A DNA stretch of 7,674 bases, taken from Flavobacteriaceae bacterium. GTDB lineage: Bacteria > Bacteroidota > Bacteroidia > Flavobacteriales > Flavobacteriaceae. This document shows, piece after piece, positions 5,952 through 7,674 of the stretch. A model generated the notes under the pieces. The model searched no databases and had not been told where the DNA came from. It worked only from the letters and a program-made list of their open reading frames with translations. Made by a program: the position numbers and the translations under genes. The stretch is taken from positions 1 to 7,674 of the forward strand of contig JAUVCP010000089.1 in NCBI GenBank assembly GCA_030590765.1, written 5' to 3'. How positions within the stretch are numbered: the first letter of the stretch is position 1; each line of letters begins with the position of its first letter.

Positions 5952-6917
5952 TTATTCTATTATTATTTTTTTAATTCCCTGTTTTCCTTCATGTTCAAAT
6001 TTTAATAAATATATACCACTTCTAAGACTAGGTTTATTTATTGCTCCTATTTTTCCTGAAGTCTTTATGTTTTTGAATACCTTTATTAGTCTACCATTGA
6101 TATCGTACAAAGTAATTTGTATATCCTTCATATCATTTTTTGTGATGAACTGAATTTGCTCATCGGTAGATTTTATCGGATTGGAAACCATTTTAATACC
6201 ATTGGTCATCTCTTGATCTTCTATAGATAAGACAACCTGATGATCAATACCAAAGGTGAAATGGGTAAATCCATTTAGATCCACACTGTTATTGGCATCA
6301 CTGGTGACATCCCCATTTTGGGCATCTCCGTTAACTGTATTGGTTGAGGGGCTACTTATCAAATCCCAAGTGCCATTATCAAGACCAACAATTGCAACTG
6401 AACTTAGATTACCTCCATTATTATTTACAAGAGATTCTATACCACTATTATCATTCCACGGCAATGTTATTTCTGCATTACCTTCTAATTTCCAATATTC
6501 AACATCCGCTACAGCATCTACATTTGTTCCATTAGAACCGCTTGGCGGAGCAGAATTAGAATAAAATCCTTTTATATTCCCAGTGTGTTTTGCAAATATA
6601 GGAGCGTACACCTCATTATTACCAGTTGGTAATTTTGTTTCACCATTACCAATTGCTGTAACATATCCGTCAACATATTCCAAATCAGACCCCCAATCAT
6701 TATCTGCTTCTACGGAAAATTCTCCTAATAAATCAACTGTAACTTCTTTACCAGAAGTAGTAAAATTCATATCTTTCTGTAAATAAAATTCTCCACCAGA
6801 GCCAACAAATAATTTTTGTGCCTCATTTTTTTGAAATGACAACAAAACAAAAAGTATCAAGATATTTACATGAAAGAAATTAGATTTAAAATAATTCTTA
6901 GTCATTTTTTTAGACAT
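5952..6917 (-). CDS. Secreted protein with T9SS type A C-terminal sorting domain
   Basis: The protein has up to 321 residues. A signal peptide spans roughly 12-34 (hydrophobic NILILFVLLSF, then '..NEAQ'). The body (about 36-230) is rich in Gly, Asn and Asp. It includes 'GNGETKLPTGNNEVYAPIF', 'VEYWKLEGNAEITLPW' and 'NGTWDLI', patterns common in Flavobacteriia surface proteins of unknown function. Residues 244-321 form a sorting domain: 'VSNPI', 'ITLYDINGRLIKVFK', 'LRSGIYLLKFEHEG' and a final KKIIIE. Such domains direct cargo through the gliding-motility-linked type IX secretion system, after which the domain is removed and the protein is attached to the surface or released. A second ATG at codon 5 (6905) is a credible start, since a promoter-like box ends seven bases before the first ATG. 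The fibre-like gene follows 12 bases downstream, suggesting joint expression. Confidence 0.88.
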   Translation of the reverse strand: MSKKMTKNYFKSNFFHVNILILFVLLSFQKNEAQKLFVGSGGEFYLQKDMNFTTSGKEVTVDLLGEFSVEADNDWGSDLEYVDGYVTAIGNGETKLPTGNNEVYAPIFAKHTGNIKGFYSNSAPPSGSNGTNVDAVADVEYWKLEGNAEITLPWNDNSGIESLVNNNGGNLSSVAIVGLDNGTWDLISSPSTNTVNGDAQNGDVTSDANNSVDLNGFTHFTFGIDHQVVLSIEDQEMTNGIKMVSNPIKSTDEQIQFITKNDMKDIQITLYDINGRLIKVFKNIKTSGKIGAINKPSLRSGIYLLKFEHEGKQGIKKIIIE

Positions 6918-6923
6918 TTAACT

Positions 6924-6931
6924 CAAAGATA
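6924..6931 (-). promoter_or_regulatory. Possible -7 promoter box of the surface-protein pair
   Basis: TATCTTTG on the minus strand matches the Bacteroidetes -7 consensus TAnnTTTG and lies in the 31-base gap before the T9SS cargo gene. No TTG is found at the usual 17-23 base distance: the nearest ones are 10 and 32 bases away. The call therefore rests on one box. If used, transcription would begin almost at the first ATG, favouring the ATG at 6905. Confidence 0.35.
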
Positions 6932-6948
6932 CTAAATTTAACAATTAC

Positions 6949-7212
6949 TTATATTTTTTTATACAAAACCTTCAATACTATCAGTGAAAACACTAAAACT
7001 CCCGAAACTATATTAGCAAATTTTATTGCAAAACTATCAATTAAAAAACCATACATAAGCCAAAAGATCAACCCCGAAAACATTATCAAATACATGGTAA
7101 GAGAAATTCCTTCCACATTTTTTGTTTTTAATGTTTTGATTAATTGCGGAACAAAACCAACCGTTGTTAACACTGCTGCAATAATTCCGATAAGCTCAAT
7201 ATTCCAGTTCAT
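6949..7212 (-). CDS. SemiSWEET-type small membrane transporter
   Basis: The product is 87 residues with three predicted transmembrane helices (about 6-22, 36-57 and 61-83). The first helix ends in the PQ-loop motif 'GFVPQLIKTLKTKNVEGIS', with Pro22-Gln23. Half-size SemiSWEET proteins of this size form dimers that carry sugars passively across the inner membrane; the substrate here is not known. The ATG at 7212 overlaps the leuS stop by one base (TGATG). A TTG one codon earlier is possible but less likely. Overlap with leuS implies coupled translation; a functional link with aminoacylation is not evident. It ends 31 bases before the T9SS cargo gene. Confidence 0.9.
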   Translation of the reverse strand: MNWNIELIGIIAAVLTTVGFVPQLIKTLKTKNVEGISLTMYLIMFSGLIFWLMYGFLIDSFAIKFANIVSGVLVFSLIVLKVLYKKI

Positions 7213-7674
7213 CAACCTACTATATTCACAATTTTACCTGGGACAACAATTACTTTTTTAGGAGTTCTTCCTGCTAAATGTTGTTTCGTTTTTTCATAAG
7301 ACAATACTACTTTTTCTATTTCTTCTTTACTAAGGTCTAAGGAAAGTTCCATAGTAAAACGCATTTTCCCATTAAAGGAAATTGGGTAAGTTTTTGAACT
7401 TTCAATTAGGTATTTTTCATTAAATACAGGGAATTCTGCTGTAGAAATTGACTTATTATTACCTAATTTATTCCATAACTCTTCTGCAATGTGAGGTGCG
7501 TATGGAGATATAATTACTACTAATGGCTCCAAAACAGCTCTCTTATTACATTTTTGAGTAGTTAATTCATTCACAGCAATCATAAAGGAACTCACTGAAG
7601 TATTAAAAGAAAAATTTGTAATGTCCTCATCTACTTTTTTAATAGTTTTATGCAAAGTTTTCAGTTCATCTTTG
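7212..7674 (-). CDS. leuS: Leucyl-tRNA synthetase, C-terminal part
   Basis: The frame is open to the right edge of the window, so this is a window truncation and not a broken gene; about 154 C-terminal residues are visible. They begin 'KDELKTLHKTIKKVDEDI', then show the helical anticodon-binding domain with 'FNTSVSSFMIAVNEL' and 'LEPLVVIISPYAPHIAEELW'. The protein ends in the small C-terminal domain with 'GKMRF', 'HLAGRTPKKVIVVPGKIVNIVG'. This matches class I LeuRS, which charges tRNA-Leu in the cytoplasm. The catalytic and editing domains lie outside. An apparent start at 7655 is a TTG inside the gene, coding Leu, and is not a real start. Confidence 0.95.
   Translation of the reverse strand, partial: KDELKTLHKTIKKVDEDITNFSFNTSVSSFMIAVNELTTQKCNKRAVLEPLVVIISPYAPHIAEELWNKLGNNKSISTAEFPVFNEKYLIESSKTYPISFNGKMRFTMELSLDLSKEEIEKVVLSYEKTKQHLAGRTPKKVIVVPGKIVNIVG

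Noticed and set aside
6256..6786. Several short plus-strand frames
   Set aside because: All antisense to the T9SS cargo gene, which has a signal peptide and sorting domain.
7213..7215. TTG as start of the SemiSWEET gene
   Set aside because: The next codon is ATG, overlaps the leuS stop in the usual TGATG way and gives the same protein one residue shorter.
7653..7655. TTG as start of a 147-residue protein
   Set aside because: It is an internal Leu codon of leuS; the upstream residues to the window edge also match LeuRS.

Overview
The window looks like an AT-rich chromosomal segment of a Flavobacteriia-type Bacteroidetes. The reasons are a type IX secretion (T9SS) C-terminal sorting domain, secreted proteins whose signal peptides end in the typical '..AQ', promoter boxes of the Bacteroidetes TAnnTTTG type, and the absence of clear Shine-Dalgarno sequences. 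Every supported gene is on the minus strand, so transcription runs from the right end to the left; the plus-strand reading frames are shadows.

Right part (7674 to 4860). The 3' end of leuS (leucyl-tRNA synthetase) runs in from the right edge. Its stop codon overlaps the start of a small SemiSWEET-type membrane transporter. After 31 bases comes a secreted protein with a T9SS type A sorting domain. After 12 more bases comes a secreted repeat protein that resembles phage tail-fibre or adhesin stalks. The last two look like a surface-protein pair; neither has a recognisable specific function.

Middle (4859 to 4580). This 280-base stretch is the control region of the tryptophan operon and the most informative part of the window. 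It holds a Bacteroidetes promoter, an 18-residue leader peptide with three consecutive Trp codons, a set of short complementary segments (1:2, 2:3, 3:4) and a GC-rich hairpin followed by seven T: a classic translation-coupled transcription attenuator. The promoter box lies so close to the leader start codon that the leader mRNA should be leaderless or nearly so. Between the attenuator and trpE lie two further, mutually exclusive hairpins.

Left part (4579 to 1). The order is trpE, trpG, trpD, trpC, trpF and then the first 33 codons of a GNAT-type acetyltransferase. Junctions are tight (3, 101, 3, -4 and 12 bases). These five enzymes take chorismate to indole-3-glycerol phosphate. TrpE/TrpG make anthranilate, TrpD adds phosphoribosyl, TrpF isomerises, and TrpC closes the indole ring. 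The trpB and trpA genes for the last step are not in the window; if present in the operon they lie beyond the acetyltransferase gene at the left edge. The only long internal gap, trpG to trpD, contains a small hairpin.

No rRNA, tRNA, CRISPR array, insertion sequence or phage integrase was seen.
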